In this document: one piece after another, positions 1 to 8,802 of the stretch
Layout of the letters: each line of letters opens with the position of its first letter
Position numbering within the stretch: the first letter of the stretch is position 1
Assembly: GCA_002410065.1 (NCBI GenBank)
Contig: DHQB01000015.1
Location: 1 to 64,000, forward strand
Source: Bacteroidales bacterium UBA5349
GTDB lineage: Bacteria > Bacteroidota > Bacteroidia > Bacteroidales > Tenuifilaceae
DNA length: 64,000 nucleotides
Direction: 5' to 3'
Notes under the pieces: generated by a model
The model's database searches: none
Told to the model about the DNA's origin: nothing
What the model saw: the letters and a program-made list of their open reading frames with translations, nothing else
Position numbers and translations under genes: made by a program

Positions 1-114
1 TTTTTTTCAACCCTTAATTCGCATAAATATATAAAGTTTAAGGAATTTTTGGGACTTGAGGATTTATATATTGAAAATGAATTTGGAGCGATATTAAAAG
101 AGAAGTTGACTTAA
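1..114 (+). CDS. 3' end of an unidentified gene cut by the window start
   Basis: Frame 1 is open from the first base to a TAA at 112-114 and encodes about 37 residues rich in Lys, Glu and Phe, ending in KEKLT. It converges with the minus-strand gene at 294. I do not recognise the family, and 37 residues are too few to assign one. An open frame this short in AT-rich DNA could arise by chance, so this is a tentative call. Confidence 0.4.
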   Translation, partial: FFSTLNSHKYIKFKEFLGLEDLYIENEFGAILKEKLT

Positions 115-116
115 TA

Positions 117-210
117 TAGACGGGACACCGCTACCGCACGATTTTATCGTGTGTTAATGAAGCAAAGCACCACGCTCGTGCGGAATTGCATTCCGTGCGC
201 CTATATTTTT
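117..210. repeat. REP-like intergenic element with two hairpins
   Basis: This GC-richer patch lies between convergent genes. It contains two stem-loops. The first pairs 135-142 with 146-153, including a G-U pair. The second pairs 177-186 with 190-199 around the loop TGC and includes two G-U pairs. The arrangement resembles the paired palindromes of repetitive extragenic palindromic elements. It could also terminate the gene ending at 114. No transposase (RAYT) gene is in the window. Confidence 0.5.
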
Positions 211-293
211 AAAAGTTATTAAAATAATTTTGTTAATTATTTGGTACAAACTTTAAGTCTGCGCTAGGATGAGCAGGGCTCAGTATATATTTT

Positions 294-917
294 TTATTTA
301 ATTCTCCTTAAGCCCTCTAGGGCCGATGCATCATCAGGGGTGTGCATTAGTACTTTATTAAAAAGGACTTTTGCCTCTTTAAATTTCTGAAGTGCAAACT
401 TGTTCCAAGCAAGCAAAATCATTGTATCGTAATCAAACGGGTAAAGGTTAATCACCTTATCAAGATACTTATCGGCGTACTCATAGTTCCCCCTATTATA
501 GTAAATCAGTCCTAACCTATAGTTTACTAGTGAGTTTTGCGGGTCAATCTCCAAAATTTTATTGTAAAGCGCAACAAGCTCATCCCATTTTGCTTGGGCA
601 GATAGAGGATATGCCATGCCAAGGCGCGACTCAATTGAGTAGGGTTTTAGCGATATTGCTTTTCCGTAGTAACTCTCAGACTCATTCAGTTTGCCTGCCA
701 GATAATTTAGCCAGCCAAGTCTTAGGTTTAGCTCATATGAGTCAGCCAGATATACCTTGTTCAACTTTTCGGAAGCTTTTGCATATTCCCCTTTTTGTTC
801 AAGTACATAGCTCTCCTTAAAAGCGGCCGTAATATTATCTTGACTAAACGTGTTGGTTTGGAGTGCCGTTATCAACAAAACGGTTATTATTAAACGTGAG
901 TGTTTTAAAAGTTCCAT
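294..917 (-). CDS. Secreted tetratricopeptide-repeat protein, last gene of the pqqD-like operon
   Basis: The 207-residue protein starts with a hydrophobic signal peptide (about residues 1-25). The rest is a run of about five tetratricopeptide repeats, with the usual small/large residue spacing in segments such as LGLIYYNRGNYEYADKYL. TPR arrays are protein-binding scaffolds, so it probably acts in the periplasm or at the membrane on a partner. Its start lies 13 bases inside the end of the upstream barrel gene, which indicates translational coupling and a shared complex. No catalytic motif is visible. Confidence 0.8.
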   Translation of the reverse strand: MELLKHSRLIITVLLITALQTNTFSQDNITAAFKESYVLEQKGEYAKASEKLNKVYLADSYELNLRLGWLNYLAGKLNESESYYGKAISLKPYSIESRLGMAYPLSAQAKWDELVALYNKILEIDPQNSLVNYRLGLIYYNRGNYEYADKYLDKVINLYPFDYDTMILLAWNKFALQKFKEAKVLFNKVLMHTPDDASALEGLRRIK

Positions 918-2242
918 ACTATTCCTCCTGTAATTGAGTGGTTATTGTATTTTATGGGGTTATACTTTTTGTCAACATTCATGCTTTCAATAAAGTAACT
1001 CTCCATTTGGTTGTATGTATAGCTAATTTGAAGATTTAGTTTTGGGTTGATTAGCACGATGGCCCTACCGCCAACCCGTTGTTTTATTGTCCCTATTCCG
1101 TTAAAAACTGAAAGCCCATTATTAGCAACAAAATTACTTAGGTTACCAATGGTTATATGCCCTTCAAACCATAAGAATTTTACTGTTTTAAACCCAATCA
1201 GCTGGTTAAAAACAAACTCATCATTATGTTTCCCACTTGGGTATAACTCTCTTTGAAGCGATGCAGTTGAGGTTGTATAAAGAGCTAAATTACCCAAAGG
1301 GTAAGTAGTTACACTTAAATCAGCCTGAGTTTGAATTGCCGAGTTAAGGTTAGCAAATGACGCAGATGCTCCTAATGTGATGTATTTTAAATCTTTGTAT
1401 AGCGATACGAACCCAACTAAATTGATTTTATTTGCCGTTTCTGTTTTAGTGAAAACATTCCCTTGCCTAAAATAGGTAACCTTTATCGGATAGCGAATGT
1501 TTAAAATGTGCATTCCATATATTAGGTTTAGGCTTTTTGCAACTCTGGAGTTCCCCGAAATGTAGTACTGATTTATTGATGTTTTATAATTTTCGATTGT
1601 TTCAATTGTATTGTCTACTATTAAGTGTTCGAATGATTCTTTTTGAATATTTGTATAGGCGTGATTAAGTGTAAACTTTGGATAAAAATCATGTCTTAGG
1701 CCAACACTAAGGATATTCAAACTTTTGTTAATCTCCTGTGCACCATTATTAGGGGCAGTATAGTCAGCCGGAAAATCTTTAATGGCAGAATCATCTGCCA
1801 TGAATCTTAAACCATATTGAAGGTTAAAACCATCAATAAAAGACTCCTTGTTGTGCCCAATCTTTTTTTGAAACGAGGCATCCGAAGTAGAGTAAATAAT
1901 CTGCGCCTCCATATCTCTTCCGGCATAAAGATATGAGTAGTATAGGTATTCTTTCAGATAAGATTCTTGCTGATTTAGCTGGTATGCTTTTTCAAGTTGA
2001 TAAATAGCAGCATGATAGTTTTTTGTTTCATAGTAAGCAATTCCCATGCGTACCCTTAAGTAGTAAAAATCTATATTGGAATTGAGAGCCTGCTTACCAA
2101 CTACGATGAGATTTTTCCAATCCCCTTTTTGCCAAAGAGCATAGGTCTCCGTATCAACTTTAGGTAAGCTAATCTGGTTTTGCCCAATTGCATAAAACGC
2201 AAGAAAGACGAATAGGGGTAATAGTATTATGAACCTTTTCAT
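905..2242 (-). CDS. Outer-membrane beta-barrel protein with N-terminal TPR region
   Basis: The 445-residue protein has a signal peptide (about residues 1-20, ending FYAIGQ). About 110 residues follow that look like TPR helices (for example YYLRVRMGIAYYETKNYHAA). From about residue 140 the sequence is a series of amphipathic strands ending in a C-terminal phenylalanine, as in outer-membrane barrels. The layout resembles YaiO-type TPR/barrel proteins. It overlaps the next TPR gene and starts 29 bases after the urea-transporter/M23 gene, so it is probably the outer-membrane part of this system. Its transport substrate is unknown. Confidence 0.75.
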   Translation of the reverse strand: MKRFIILLPLFVFLAFYAIGQNQISLPKVDTETYALWQKGDWKNLIVVGKQALNSNIDFYYLRVRMGIAYYETKNYHAAIYQLEKAYQLNQQESYLKEYLYYSYLYAGRDMEAQIIYSTSDASFQKKIGHNKESFIDGFNLQYGLRFMADDSAIKDFPADYTAPNNGAQEINKSLNILSVGLRHDFYPKFTLNHAYTNIQKESFEHLIVDNTIETIENYKTSINQYYISGNSRVAKSLNLIYGMHILNIRYPIKVTYFRQGNVFTKTETANKINLVGFVSLYKDLKYITLGASASFANLNSAIQTQADLSVTTYPLGNLALYTTSTASLQRELYPSGKHNDEFVFNQLIGFKTVKFLWFEGHITIGNLSNFVANNGLSVFNGIGTIKQRVGGRAIVLINPKLNLQISYTYNQMESYFIESMNVDKKYNPIKYNNHSITGGIVWNF

Positions 2243-2271
2243 GGATTTTATTAAACCATCATTTTTTTTAT

Positions 2272-4458
2272 CTATATGTATTCCAGTCGTTTAGCGGTGT
2301 ATCTTGTCTTTTTATGGTCAACTTCAATACGGCTTAAACCCGTGTTATCTACAAAAATTGATGTAGCTATCCTATTCTTCTCATTATTAAATACTAGAGT
2401 AGAGGTGGTTGCATTAAGCGTAATTTGGGTTTCAGCTAGTGGGTTCTCGGCACCAATGTACGATAGTGAATATTTTCCTTTCATGTACTGGGTAAAGGGT
2501 GCAATAAAGTCGTGAATAAAATGTTGGTTTGGCGAGAACACCATATTGATCGGGTAGGTGTCAACTATCTGTAATTCTTTGTAGTATGCAAAGCAAACTC
2601 TAAATGTCGCCAAATAGAAATGGTAGAGCAACGAATTTCTATCGCCCTCAAAATGGGTAAAGTAAAGCATGGATTCGTCAACCTTGAAGTAGGCCCTAGA
2701 TTTTGAAGTATTGCACTCAACATATTTATTTAAGAAGTAATCAATTTTTACTTCCCACTCAACAGTATGATTAGTGGGCGAGTTTATCTCAAACATAAAT
2801 TTTTGCCCAGGAGTAAAGTGAAACGCCTTTCGTAATGCAGGATGTACCTGAACATTCATTACAATATCATCCTTAATTGGTGAGGCAGTATTTACTAGCT
2901 CAAGTTTATCGCCTCGTTTAGTTAGGTAGTTACTTAATGGATAATCAATGGTTTGTGAGCCGATGTGAGGTGTTCCTTGCAGCTGAAAATGAAGGTGAGG
3001 ATAGGGTGAATTGCCCGAGTTTCCGCATTTTGCCAGTAAATCGCCAGGCTTAACCTTTTGCCCAACTTGTACCTCTATCGATTTTGGTTTTAAGTGACAA
3101 AGCTTAGTGAATAGGTATTCCGAATGCTTAATTATAATGGTGTTTCCCCAGTTATATTCAAGGTTTATTTCACCAATAATATTGTCGGGGATATCATCAA
3201 CAATTTCCTCAATTACGCCCTCGGCTGGGGCAATAATATTCTTACCATAGCAATAGTAGTCTTCAATAAAGTCGCCTGAATCTTTGTAGGTTTTTTCTTC
3301 ATCGTTCTTTATCTCAAAATCCCAAGCATGCCGCCAACTATCTTTATGTGTGTATTTCCCATTATGCCCTTGCGTTACAGTCCACTCGCCATGAAACGGA
3401 AGATGAATTGGAATGGGTGTATCCTTACCAAATCTTTCCTTGAAATTGATGAAGGAGTACAGGTTTTTTTCAGGTGAGTTTTGCTGAATGTAAACAGGGT
3501 TTAAATTTGCCTTATTGTTTACCCTAAACTTTAAAACATATAGAAACACCAGCGCCATAATGTTAAATGGTAGTGAGTAAACGGGTAAAAAATAGGGTGC
3601 TAAAAGTGAACTTAAACCAATGGTAACAATTGCAACCAACGGTACAATAAGCACAACCCATAGGTATGAATTGCGATTTGGGACAAGGAAGAATCCGCCC
3701 AGCGCAATGGACGAAAGTATATAGTTAAACCCTATGTAGCTGTAATGCACCTCAGAGAACTTGGTCCCAATAATCATATAGAATAAATAGGCTGTATAAA
3801 AACCAATCAGAGACAAGGTGAAACCAATGCGAGAGTAGGTGAATAATCCAATTGCCAGAATTACACCTGTAAATATATTATACTGGAATAGTATTGCACC
3901 TAGCGACAGAAAATAGCTCCTAATGGAGCTGGGCAACGGAATGTTGTTCCACCAATCATATAGCTTAACCAGTGGGCCGCCTCCAATTATATATAAATCG
4001 TTGAGGGTATAAATACCTCTCTCGTTCAACCCTAATTCCATAAATTCCCTCGATGCTAGGGTTAGTGCCCACAGCGAAATTACAAAGGGTATGCTTAGGT
4101 AGGGTAGAGCATATTTACCCAATACCCCTTCGAGAGATACAGCGATAAATAGAGTGAGTATTGCGGCTAAAAATACAATTAGCATTAACAATGAGCCCGG
4201 TTGAAAGTAAATGCCTAACCCTAAGCCAACTAGCAATGAGTTGAAACCAAAGAATCCTTCCGTTATCTTGTACTTGTTTAACCCAAGCCAATATGCTACA
4301 AGGTTTGTAACAACAATAGCAAATAGGCCAAATGCGCCAGTGTAAAAATCGACAAATGTTGCTAAAAGCAGTAGGCTAGAAAATGTTTTTTTATTGGAGA
4401 AAAAAACCTGGCCGTAGCTGTTTAGTATGCTTTTAAAAAACCAGTGAATGTTGTTCAT
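2272..4458 (-). CDS. Urea-transporter-like membrane protein fused to an M23 (LytM) peptidase domain
   Basis: In this 728-residue protein the first 320 or so residues are about ten hydrophobic segments matching the urea transporter (UT) family, including an N-terminal TxVDFYTGAFGLF segment and a GLGLGIYF loop. An M23 domain follows, at about 350-520. It keeps the metal-ligand pattern: HAWD near its start, IIKHSEYLFTKLCHL in the middle, and PHLHFQLQ at the end. The last 200 residues are beta-rich and unassigned. UT proteins are channels for urea or similar small amides, and M23 domains cut or bind peptidoglycan peptides. In this operon it may form an inner-membrane channel with a periplasmic enzyme arm. 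The substrate is not evident. Confidence 0.82.
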   Translation of the reverse strand: MNNIHWFFKSILNSYGQVFFSNKKTFSSLLLLATFVDFYTGAFGLFAIVVTNLVAYWLGLNKYKITEGFFGFNSLLVGLGLGIYFQPGSLLMLIVFLAAILTLFIAVSLEGVLGKYALPYLSIPFVISLWALTLASREFMELGLNERGIYTLNDLYIIGGGPLVKLYDWWNNIPLPSSIRSYFLSLGAILFQYNIFTGVILAIGLFTYSRIGFTLSLIGFYTAYLFYMIIGTKFSEVHYSYIGFNYILSSIALGGFFLVPNRNSYLWVVLIVPLVAIVTIGLSSLLAPYFLPVYSLPFNIMALVFLYVLKFRVNNKANLNPVYIQQNSPEKNLYSFINFKERFGKDTPIPIHLPFHGEWTVTQGHNGKYTHKDSWRHAWDFEIKNDEEKTYKDSGDFIEDYYCYGKNIIAPAEGVIEEIVDDIPDNIIGEINLEYNWGNTIIIKHSEYLFTKLCHLKPKSIEVQVGQKVKPGDLLAKCGNSGNSPYPHLHFQLQGTPHIGSQTIDYPLSNYLTKRGDKLELVNTASPIKDDIVMNVQVHPALRKAFHFTPGQKFMFEINSPTNHTVEWEVKIDYFLNKYVECNTSKSRAYFKVDESMLYFTHFEGDRNSLLYHFYLATFRVCFAYYKELQIVDTYPINMVFSPNQHFIHDFIAPFTQYMKGKYSLSYIGAENPLAETQITLNATTSTLVFNNEKNRIATSIFVDNTGLSRIEVDHKKTRYTAKRLEYI

Positions 4459-4509
4459 TGCTGAATTTTTAGCCCTAGGTTTACTCCAATTAGCGTACTT
4501 AAAATTGAT

Positions 4510-5856
4510 TTATTTGAGATGCTCTGGAACAACCTCTAATCGATTTATGGTTTCTAGCGATTCTGCTTTCTTAATAATATGTGCTTTACCTTTCGTGTCA
4601 ATGAGAATAACATTGGGGCGAAGCGTTATAAACTGCATCCATTGGGTGTTGTTATATGCGCCAACTCTTTTTATCACATAGTGGTCGCCCTTTTTTAGCA
4701 AAGGGAACATAACGCTGCTTCTTACAACATCAATATTCATACAAAGTGGTCCATAAATGGTTGTATCCTCGGTTTGCTCCGATGTTTGTTGGGCAGGGCG
4801 AACATCGTGCTCATACCAAAAAGCAGTGAACATGATATTTACACCAGAATCAATTATGGTTGCCCTACGACCATCGGCAAGTCGTTTATTTGCAACTACT
4901 GATCCCATTAGGTAACCAGCTTCGTCAATTAGAGCTCTACCTGTTTCAAGTATAAGTAATGGTAGGTTTTCGGGTTTAATCTCCGATTTCATTATAGCCG
5001 ATGTAATTGCCTCTGCAAAATCGTCGAACGTTGGTGTTGTATCGGTGCCAGGGTAAAAAGCTCCCCTTAGGGTATTTTTCGATGCAAAACCACCTCCCAT
5101 ATCAATGTACTTAATGGTATGCTTATGCTTGCGCTCTAGCCCAATCATTAAGTCGGCAAGTTTGGTTGCCGCAATGCTGTATGCGCTTGTAGTCATCATG
5201 TAGGTTCCAATGTGAGAGTGGATCCCAACTAAATCCATCTCTTTGCAAAGCATAATTCGGTTAAGTGCATCCCACGCTTCGCCATTCTCATAGTTAAAGC
5301 CAAACCTATCCCACTGGGGGTAAATGCCTGTATCCATATTTACTCGAATGGCAACTCTGGGGCGCTTTTTTGATGTTTTAGCCAAATCGATTATTTCATA
5401 AAGTTCATCAAAATGATCGATATGAATTAGTGATCCATTGTCGATGGATTTTATAAGATCTGACGTGGTTTTGTATGGGCCATTAAAAATTATCTTCTCC
5501 CCAGGTACACCATTGGCAATCGCCTTGTCGTACTCAAAGCCCGATACAACTTCTGCCCACGAACCCTCACTATGGAATATTTTGCAAACGGCATTTAGGT
5601 AGTTGGTTTTGTAGCTCCAAGCAAATTGCACTTTGGGGTATCGAGATGAAAACGCCCTATAGGCATCTTTATAGGTTCTTCGAATCGTTGTCTCAGAAAT
5701 TGCAAAGACAGGTGATCCAAAGTTTTCTATCATTTCCTTTACAGGAATTCCTTCAATTTGGGTAATGGGCTCAAGATGGGTGGAAATTCCGAATTTACTG
5801 GGTAATCCTGCGTTTAGTCTTTGGATTATTGGGCGCTCAAAGGGTAATTTTTCCAT
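4510..5856 (-). CDS. PLP-dependent fold-type III decarboxylase, LysA-like
   Basis: The 448-residue protein has an alanine-racemase-type barrel followed by a beta domain. It keeps the PLP lysine in WSYKTN (K83), HSHIG, the phosphate-binding DMGGGFA loop, LETGRALIDEAG and a catalytic cysteine in GPLCMNID (C372). Diaminopimelate decarboxylases normally read C-E-S-G/S-D there; this protein reads C-M-N-I-D, so the substrate-binding Glu is missing. It is more likely to decarboxylate another amino acid or a conjugate than to make lysine. It sits between the ATP-grasp gene (40-base gap) and the urea-transporter/M23 gene (51-base gap). Confidence 0.82.
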   Translation of the reverse strand: MEKLPFERPIIQRLNAGLPSKFGISTHLEPITQIEGIPVKEMIENFGSPVFAISETTIRRTYKDAYRAFSSRYPKVQFAWSYKTNYLNAVCKIFHSEGSWAEVVSGFEYDKAIANGVPGEKIIFNGPYKTTSDLIKSIDNGSLIHIDHFDELYEIIDLAKTSKKRPRVAIRVNMDTGIYPQWDRFGFNYENGEAWDALNRIMLCKEMDLVGIHSHIGTYMMTTSAYSIAATKLADLMIGLERKHKHTIKYIDMGGGFASKNTLRGAFYPGTDTTPTFDDFAEAITSAIMKSEIKPENLPLLILETGRALIDEAGYLMGSVVANKRLADGRRATIIDSGVNIMFTAFWYEHDVRPAQQTSEQTEDTTIYGPLCMNIDVVRSSVMFPLLKKGDHYVIKRVGAYNNTQWMQFITLRPNVILIDTKGKAHIIKKAESLETINRLEVVPEHLK

Positions 5857-5896
5857 AGCGGAATATTTAGAAAAAATATTTTTTTAATTAATTTGT

Positions 5897-6943
5897 TTAT
5901 AGCTCACCTAACGTGGACAGCTTTTCGAATTCAGAGATGTCGCAGATCATGTCATAAGAGTATCGGATAAACATCTTGCCAATATCGTAGATTTTAAAAC
6001 TTTGAACCTCTTGCCCAAGGGCAAGTTGTACTAAAGCCTCGGGAAGATTTTGACCCGCACCCACAGCAAGGTATACCCAAGCGGGTAGGCGTGGATTAAT
6101 TTCGATAAGATAAAGCTCGTTTTTTGATGTTTTTATCAACTCCAACTCCATTCCTCCTCGCCAATGGGTTGATCCAATTATCCTATGGGTAAGGTCGAGC
6201 ATGTTCTGATCGTCAAGTGTAATACCTCCCCAAGCCTTGCCTTTATCGGTTATGTATTGCTTACGCATTGGAACGGCTCCAATGGTATTGCCTTTTCCAT
6301 CGCCAAGGGCTACAACATTAACCTCTGTTCCCTTAACAAACTCTTGAATGATAATTGGCAAACCCCATTTTGCTGTTATTTTATGGAAATACATACGTGC
6401 TTGTTCCTTGTCGTAGGCAATGTATGCATCGTAAAATTTGCCTTTTACAACATAAGGAAAACTGAAGTCATCATTTAGGGTTTCAATCTCAGCTATACTT
6501 GAAATGGGTTTACTAAAGGGAACTTTTACATCGTACTTTTTACCAAATTCGGGCAGATTTGCTTTGTGCCTTTCCTCAAATTGTTTGAGAGTAGGCAGAA
6601 AGGTGTGTATCCCCATAGTTTTAAGCAGATCAGCCGATTTCATAAAAGCATAAAGTTCGGCATCAAAATTTGGAATAAGCACATCAATTTTTTCAATCTT
6701 ATTGATATAGCGAATACGCTCCATAAGGGAATCTACTCCATCGGAGGGGTACGGAACCTTGTAACTTTTATCTACCAGATCGTGCATGTAAGCCCCAGGT
6801 TCAAGGTTTTCATAGGCAAGGCCAATAATTCTGGATTCGAAAAGTTTTGAATCTCTAATTCCTCGGGCAACAGGTATTCCGGGGCCAGGACTATCAATAT
6901 TATTTAACCCCGAGAGTGCAATGGTTAAATTTTTCTTATTCAT
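5897..6943 (-). CDS. ATP-grasp carboxylate-amine ligase-like protein
   Basis: The 348-residue protein has an N-terminal Rossmann-like half (LTIALSGLNNIDSPGPGIPVA) and an ATP-grasp half. Visible motifs are FPYVVKGK, IIQEFVKGTEVNVVALGDG, GGMELELI and YLIEINPRLPAW, the last providing the magnesium-binding E-x-N-P-R. The fold is that of carbamoyl-phosphate-synthase-like ligases, which join a carboxylate to an amine through an acyl phosphate. I chose the ATG at 6943; a TTG at 6952 would add three residues. The ATG lies inside the stop of the PqqD-like gene, so the two are translationally coupled. Its substrates are unknown. Confidence 0.8.
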   Translation of the reverse strand: MNKKNLTIALSGLNNIDSPGPGIPVARGIRDSKLFESRIIGLAYENLEPGAYMHDLVDKSYKVPYPSDGVDSLMERIRYINKIEKIDVLIPNFDAELYAFMKSADLLKTMGIHTFLPTLKQFEERHKANLPEFGKKYDVKVPFSKPISSIAEIETLNDDFSFPYVVKGKFYDAYIAYDKEQARMYFHKITAKWGLPIIIQEFVKGTEVNVVALGDGKGNTIGAVPMRKQYITDKGKAWGGITLDDQNMLDLTHRIIGSTHWRGGMELELIKTSKNELYLIEINPRLPAWVYLAVGAGQNLPEALVQLALGQEVQSFKIYDIGKMFIRYSYDMICDISEFEKLSTLGEL

Positions 6944-7184
6944 AAACTTCAATTAGTTGCATCTGCTTAAGGGTGGCTACAAAATCGTAGTAGTAACGCT
7001 CAAAGGATGATGGGTCAACATCGTACTTAGTTGTAAACGCAATGCTAATATCTGCAAAGGGTTTACTTTGCTTTATCATCTCAATAATTTCAATACCCGC
7101 AGGGTTTAGGGTAAATGAATCGCCGGTTGAGGGATCGAATATGAATCCCGTTTCGCTAATTGCGATATTCTTTTTTAGTTTCAT
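6936..7184 (-). CDS. PqqD-like small protein, first gene of the operon
   Basis: The 82-residue protein has the PqqD pattern: a beta hairpin (SETGFIFDPSTGDSFTLNPAG), then a helix-rich winged-helix half (GIEIIEMIKQSKPFADIS) and a final segment ending in a short strand. PqqD proteins and the related RiPP recognition elements bind leader peptides and deliver them to modifying enzymes. Here no radical-SAM enzyme and no obvious precursor gene is adjacent; the partner would be the ATP-grasp protein, whose start codon overlaps this gene. The role is inferred from fold and context only. Confidence 0.72.
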   Translation of the reverse strand: MKLKKNIAISETGFIFDPSTGDSFTLNPAGIEIIEMIKQSKPFADISIAFTTKYDVDPSSFERYYYDFVATLKQMQLIEVYE

Positions 7185-7236
7185 CTACTTAGCTATTAGT
7201 GTACAGCATATTTATACGATGGCTTGTGAATATAAA

Positions 7237-7339
7237 TAAGATTTATATGACTCATTTTTTATTAAAAACTTGCGTATAGAAAGGAATTTGTTTTTGTAAA
7301 GTTATAAGTAAATTATAATCGGAGGCTAAAACAACGCTT
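7237..7339 (-). promoter_or_regulatory. Duplicated upstream block, copy A (before the pqqD-like operon)
   Basis: About 103 bases here are roughly 90 percent identical to 8803-8906, with a one-base indel. The block ends about 53 bases before the start codon at 7184. It contains the small palindrome ATGACTCAT at 7247-7255, which is conserved in the other copy. I see no perfect TAnnTTTG box in it. Because both copies lie at similar distance and in the same orientation ahead of minus-strand genes, I read it as a shared promoter or operator region. Confidence 0.6.
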
Positions 7340-7422
7340 GAATTGAATTGTTTCTTTTAAGGAAAGTTTAACCATACAGAAACTGATCCAATTTAGGGCT
7401 TTATCTAGTTTATTTTTCTTTT

Positions 7423-8730
7423 TTAAATAGTAAGGTGTATTTCTTTAGTAGAGAAAAACGAAGGTTTTACTACCAACATTAACCATCCAAAAAGTGCGTG
7501 ATCACCCTGATTAGGAATCCGACCCTTGAGTTGTTCCATACTTTGGGTGTAGAAAAAGGTTGAAAACCCGGCTTTAATGGATATTACGTTGTCTAACTTT
7601 TGATTGTAAACAATATCGAGTTCCTGTCCTAGGTTCTTATCCACTTTGATGCCGTTTTTAAGATATCCCTCAGGCAGGTTAAATTGATGAATGGTAGCCT
7701 CCAAACTACCATTTTTGCCAAGTCCTAGGTTGACTGTCAACAATAAGTCGTTGATGCCAGAACCGTGATTTTCGGGTACTCCAAAATAATCCATGTATCC
7801 TAGGTATTTATGACCCGGACCGTAAAGGGTGGAAAAAGTTCTTGTTTCGGTAAGGGTGTTTGTGGAGGAAAAGTCGGTGCCCGAGTAGTGATCGTAACCT
7901 AGTGTGAGACTATTTTTGGTTGATAGTTTGTACGTTGCACGTCCAGAATAAAAGTTGGCTTTTATATTGCGGTTGTCCTGTGAGGTACCCCTTTGTAAAT
8001 AGAACGCCCCAGAGAAAAGCAACTTATTATTACTGTACTCTAGGTAAGGGCCAAATGTGGTTCGGTAGTTTACTTTTAATGGGTCAGGTGTAACTTGTTC
8101 AATAAGTTCTTCCTGAAATCCATCACGCACACCTATAATAGAAGCGCTTAGCCCATTTTGCCAGGTTTTGTGGAGATGCCCATACATCATGTTTTTATAC
8201 TGTATGGACTTTAGGTTGTATTCGCTTAAAAAAGCATCTGTTTCACTGTCTCCATTGTTGTTAATAGCATAACCGATATGAAAATGAAGGGTTTTGTCAT
8301 CAGAGTAGAACAACATACGAGCTATGTCGTGTGCTTCAGCAAAGGTTCGCCAATCACCCGAGCAGAAGAGTCTTTGGTCGTCATAAATCAGTGGTTGCCG
8401 ACCAATTTTTAGGGCGATATTTTTGTTAAACCGATACTCAGCCCATCCCTCAAAGAGCCCTAAACCATTGTTATCGGATTTCCATTTGTCCTCACCCCAA
8501 ATTCGGGCATCCTGCAATGAGATATAGGTAGTGAGTTTATCTTTTTGGTAAAAGAAGTTGAGACGGGTGCGTTGACCCACTATGGTTAAAGCCTTGGTGG
8601 ATGAGATGGGTATGGTTTTATATCCATCACGATATTCAAGTCGAGTTCGCAGTTCACCCGAAATAGTAAATTGAGCAAAAGAAATAGCACTTAACAGCAT
8701 CATGAAAGATATAAGAAGCGATTTTTTCAT
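7423..8730 (-). CDS. Outer-membrane porin of the alginate-export type
   Basis: The 435-residue protein has a signal peptide (residues 1-19, ending ISFAQ). The mature part starts with GELRTRLEYRDGY and continues as alternating strands typical of a porin barrel, with the alginate-export-like segments QRTRLNFFY and LKIGRQPLIYDDQR. Family members are outer-membrane channels for anionic or other small solutes; substrates cannot be read from sequence. It lies upstream of the pqqD-like operon and shares with it a duplicated upstream block, so co-regulation is likely. The C-terminus (EIHLTI) is not the usual aromatic residue. Confidence 0.75.
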   Translation of the reverse strand: MKKSLLISFMMLLSAISFAQFTISGELRTRLEYRDGYKTIPISSTKALTIVGQRTRLNFFYQKDKLTTYISLQDARIWGEDKWKSDNNGLGLFEGWAEYRFNKNIALKIGRQPLIYDDQRLFCSGDWRTFAEAHDIARMLFYSDDKTLHFHIGYAINNNGDSETDAFLSEYNLKSIQYKNMMYGHLHKTWQNGLSASIIGVRDGFQEELIEQVTPDPLKVNYRTTFGPYLEYSNNKLLFSGAFYLQRGTSQDNRNIKANFYSGRATYKLSTKNSLTLGYDHYSGTDFSSTNTLTETRTFSTLYGPGHKYLGYMDYFGVPENHGSGINDLLLTVNLGLGKNGSLEATIHQFNLPEGYLKNGIKVDKNLGQELDIVYNQKLDNVISIKAGFSTFFYTQSMEQLKGRIPNQGDHALFGWLMLVVKPSFFSTKEIHLTI

Positions 8731-8802
8731 AAATAAGCGTTTTAGTGGAAATTTGCATCTCTATCCACGCATCAATTTTTTAGTGGGACTAGTGATTATA
8801 TG

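Noticed and set aside
4510..5856. Lysine-pathway lysA
   Set aside because: The C-E-S-G-D substrate motif is changed to C-M-N-I-D and no dap gene is nearby, so I call it a LysA-like decarboxylase only.
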